Assembly (NCBI RefSeq): GCF_008704535.1
Contig: NZ_CP023701.1
Location: 2,914,001-2,978,000, forward strand
Length of the DNA: 64,000 nt
Reading direction: 5' to 3'
Source: Streptomyces subrutilus
Lineage (GTDB): Bacteria > Actinomycetota > Actinomycetes > Streptomycetales > Streptomycetaceae
The notes under the pieces were generated by a model. That model saw only the letters and a list, made by a program, of their open reading frames with translations. It searched no databases and was not told the origin of the DNA. The position numbers and the translations under genes were made by a program. Of this stretch, positions 62,239 through 64,000 are shown piece by piece (position 1 is the first letter of the stretch; each line of letters starts with the position of its first letter).

Positions 62239-62976
62239 ATGACTTCAGACGCTGCCGCCCGGGCCTCCGCGGCCGCCGAATCGGTCGCCGGGTCGGTGGC
62301 CCGGCCCGTCGCCGAGGCGGCGGAGGCCGTCGAGTCCGCTTTGGAGGCCAAACCGCTCCTGCGCGGCTGGCTCCACCTCGGCATGTTCCCGGCCGTGCTC
62401 GTCGCGGGCCTGGTCCTCATGGCCTTCACCGACTCGACCCGGGCGCGCGTGGCCTGCGGGGTCTACATCCTCACGGCCTGCCTGCTCTTCGGCGTGAGCG
62501 CGGTCTACCACCGCGGCACCTGGGGCCCGCGCGGCGAGGCCGTGCTGCGGCGGCTCGACCACGCCAACATCTTCCTGATCATCGCGGGCACGTACACCCC
62601 GCTGACCGTCCTGCTGCTCCCGCCGTCCACCGGGCGCACCCTGCTGTGGGCGGTGTGGATCGCCGCCGGGGCCGGCATCGCCTTCCGCGTCTTCTGGGTC
62701 GGCGCGCCGCGCTGGCTCTACACCCCCTGCTACATCGCCATGGGCTGGGCGGCGGTCTTCTTCCTGCCCGACTTCCTGCGCGCGGGCGGCATCGCCGTCC
62801 TCGTCCTGGTCGTCGTCGGCGGACTGCTCTACAGCGTGGGCGGGGTCGTCTACGGCATGAAGCGGCCCAACCCCTCCCCCCGCTTCTTCGGCTTCCACGA
62901 GGTCTTCCACTCGCTGACGCTGGCGGCCTTCGTGGCCCACTACGTCGGCATCTCGCTGGCCGCCTACTCCCACTGA
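62239..62976 (+). CDS. Hemolysin III (PAQR/YqfA) family membrane protein
   Basis: 245 residues with seven predicted membrane helices after a 45-residue Ala-rich N-terminal tail. The conserved metal-site residues are in SAVYHRGTW, LDHANIFLIIAGTYTP and GFHEVFHSLTLAAFVAHY. Bacterial PAQR proteins keep membrane fluidity/energetics under control in some species; the hemolysin name is historical. ATG at 62239 is listed because TAGCAT at 62226-62231 ends seven bases before it (leaderless); an ATG at 62230 is the alternative. Confidence 0.92.
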   Translation: MTSDAAARASAAAESVAGSVARPVAEAAEAVESALEAKPLLRGWLHLGMFPAVLVAGLVLMAFTDSTRARVACGVYILTACLLFGVSAVYHRGTWGPRGEAVLRRLDHANIFLIIAGTYTPLTVLLLPPSTGRTLLWAVWIAAGAGIAFRVFWVGAPRWLYTPCYIAMGWAAVFFLPDFLRAGGIAVLVLVVVGGLLYSVGGVVYGMKRPNPSPRFFGFHEVFHSLTLAAFVAHYVGISLAAYSH

Positions 62977-63015
62977 CCCCGGCCCGGCAGACCCGGGCCG
63001 AGAGAGCGCGGGCCT

Positions 63016-63187
63016 GCCGGGCGGGAGCTGCGCGGGCCCGGGTCGTCAGGGCCGGGGCCGGGCGGTCAAAGCTCGGGCCGCCGGGCGGGAGCTGCGCGGG
63101 CCCGGGTCGTCAGGGCCGGGGCCGGGCGGTCAAAGCTCGGGCCGCCGGGCGGGAGCTGTGCGGGCCCGGGTCGTCAGGGCCGGGTCG
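63016..63187. repeat. 64-bp tandem repeat between convergent genes
   Basis: The unit starting GCCGGGCGGGAGCTG repeats with a 64-bp step at 63016, 63080 and 63144; the third copy is partial and ends near the stop codon of the next gene. The copies are nearly identical (one C/T change in the third). Each unit contains several self-complementary C/G runs. The unit length is not a multiple of three and the region is not coding. Confidence 0.88.
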
Positions 63188-64000
63188 TCAGGCTCGGGTC
63201 GTGCCCACCTGCTCCGCCAGCTCGGCCGGGTCCGTCGTGGGCCGCGCGCACACGAAGTGCCGGCACACGTACGCCGTCGCCGCCCCGTCCACGAGCGTCC
63301 GCCCGGCCAGCAGCGGGAACTCGCCGCCGCTGCCGTCCTCGGCGCGCGGCATCCCCGCCGCGACCACCGCCCCGGGAGCCGTCCCGAGCAGCGCCACCCG
63401 GTGCAGCGCCGCCAGCTCCGGATCCTGCGGCGCGCCGACCACCGCGACCTCGCGCGGCCCGTCGAGCAGCGCCTCGGCCGCCGCCAGCCCGTGCCCGATG
63501 AACCGCGGGGCGCGCGGCCCCAGCGCCTGCACCACGCCGAGCGCCCGCTCCGCCGCCGTCCGGTGCGCCTCCGAGCCGGTGTGCGCCGCGTACGACAGCA
63601 GCGCTCCGGCCGCGGCCGTCCAGCCGGACGGCGCCGCCGTGTCGGTGGGGTCCTGCGGCCGCCTGATCAGCTGCTCCGCATCGTGCGCGGTGTCGTACAG
63701 GGAGCCGTCCGGTGCGGCGAACCGGTCCAGGACCAGGTCCAGGAGGAAGCCGGCGAACTCCAGCCAGACGCCCTCGCCCGTCACGGACGCCAGCGCGAGG
63801 AAGCCCTCCGCGACGTCGCCGTAGTCCTCCAACACCCCGGCGTTCGCGCCGACCTGCCCGTCCCGGCTGGTCCGCGCCAGGCGGGCCCGCCCGTCCATGT
63901 GCACCCGTACCAGCAAGTCCGCGGCCTCGGTCGCCCGTTCCACCAGGTCGGGGCGGTCGAAGTACGCCCCGCACTCGGCGAGCGCGGCGACGGCCAGCCC
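63188..64000 (-). CDS. YyaL/DUF255-type protein (thioredoxin plus glycosidase-like repeats), N-terminus beyond window
   Basis: The visible C-terminal 270 residues belong to the alpha/alpha-toroid part of YyaL/SPATA20-like proteins: GLAVAALAECGAYFDRPDLVERATEAADLLV, ANAGVLEDYGDVAEGFLAL, SLYDTAHDAEQLIRRPQDPTDTAAPSGWTAAAGALLSYA, and the end REVAVVGAPQDPELAALH and TAYVCRHFVCARPTTDPAEL. The family has an N-terminal thioredoxin domain, not in the window. Function is unclear; the frame runs off the right edge, so no start can be given. Confidence 0.87.
   Translation of the reverse strand, partial: GLAVAALAECGAYFDRPDLVERATEAADLLVRVHMDGRARLARTSRDGQVGANAGVLEDYGDVAEGFLALASVTGEGVWLEFAGFLLDLVLDRFAAPDGSLYDTAHDAEQLIRRPQDPTDTAAPSGWTAAAGALLSYAAHTGSEAHRTAAERALGVVQALGPRAPRFIGHGLAAAEALLDGPREVAVVGAPQDPELAALHRVALLGTAPGAVVAAGMPRAEDGSGGEFPLLAGRTLVDGAATAYVCRHFVCARPTTDPAELAEQVGTTRA

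Noticed and set aside
63016..63187. CRISPR-like array in the 64-bp repeats
   Set aside because: The copies are contiguous without unique spacers and no cas genes are nearby. It is a simple tandem repeat.

Overview
The window is a high-GC actinomycete chromosome segment, almost certainly Streptomyces or a close relative such as Kitasatospora. The pointers are third-position G/C preference throughout, frequent GTG starts, ATGA/GTGA coupled operons, a DasR-type operator at a chitinase promoter, a streptogrisin-like protease with a chitin-binding tail, a WhiJ-like regulator/DUF397/HATPase trio, and a Gram-positive Tad pilus locus. I see no transposase, integrase, attachment site, CRISPR array, rRNA or tRNA gene. 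The content looks like stable core chromosome rather than an island.

Layout. 1-7045: a class A penicillin-binding protein (runs off the left edge), a divergent SPFH-domain gene coupled to a small ribbon-helix-helix-like gene, then a PadR regulator coupled to an FtsX-type ABC exporter. 7094-9277: the peroxide defence unit oxyR | ahpC-ahpD. 9340-15065 (minus): a membrane protein, an AI-2E-family exporter, a secreted SLT lytic transglycosylase, a PIN-PhoH ATPase and a cis-isoprenyl diphosphate synthase. 15191-22404: an aldo/keto reductase, a lone prepilin peptidase, DUF192 and SUKH proteins, an orphan sugar-binding lipoprotein, two small unknowns and a polysaccharide deacetylase. 22708-25013: a divergent MFS exporter/TetR pair sharing a 22-bp inverted operator. 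25180-36495 (minus): a 14-gene Tad pilus locus with its own histidine kinase and response regulator, ending in a lipoprotein and an OmpA-domain protein. 36868-40029: a secreted GH18 chitinase under a DasR-like site, and an M14 carboxypeptidase. 40114-44397: a D-amino-acid catabolic unit (RidA, IclR regulator, PLP-dependent deaminase, D-aminoacylase). 44473-52779: a YdcF-like membrane protein, chitin-binding serine protease, LysR regulator with divergent F420/flavin-type reductase, GNAT enzymes, the WhiJ-like trio and a macro-domain protein. 53011-55278: an alanine-type aminotransferase and two unknowns. 55416-59950: a tightly coupled four-gene operon joining two substrate-binding-fold proteins, a TelA-family protein and a VWA domain. 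60189-64000: GTP-dependent PEP carboxykinase, a hemolysin III/PAQR membrane protein, a 64-bp tandem repeat and the C-terminal part of a YyaL/DUF255 protein.

Themes. Extracellular polymer use (chitinase, chitin-binding protease, carboxypeptidase, deacetylase, SLT enzyme), surface structure (Tad pilus) and envelope/stress functions dominate. The least understood units are the SBP-TelA-VWA operon and the Tad locus with built-in two-component control and an OmpA-like tail in a Gram-positive. Start sites were chosen by ribosome-binding site, overlap with the upstream stop, or family N-termini; where these conflict it is stated. No database search was possible, so all family names come from recognised motifs.
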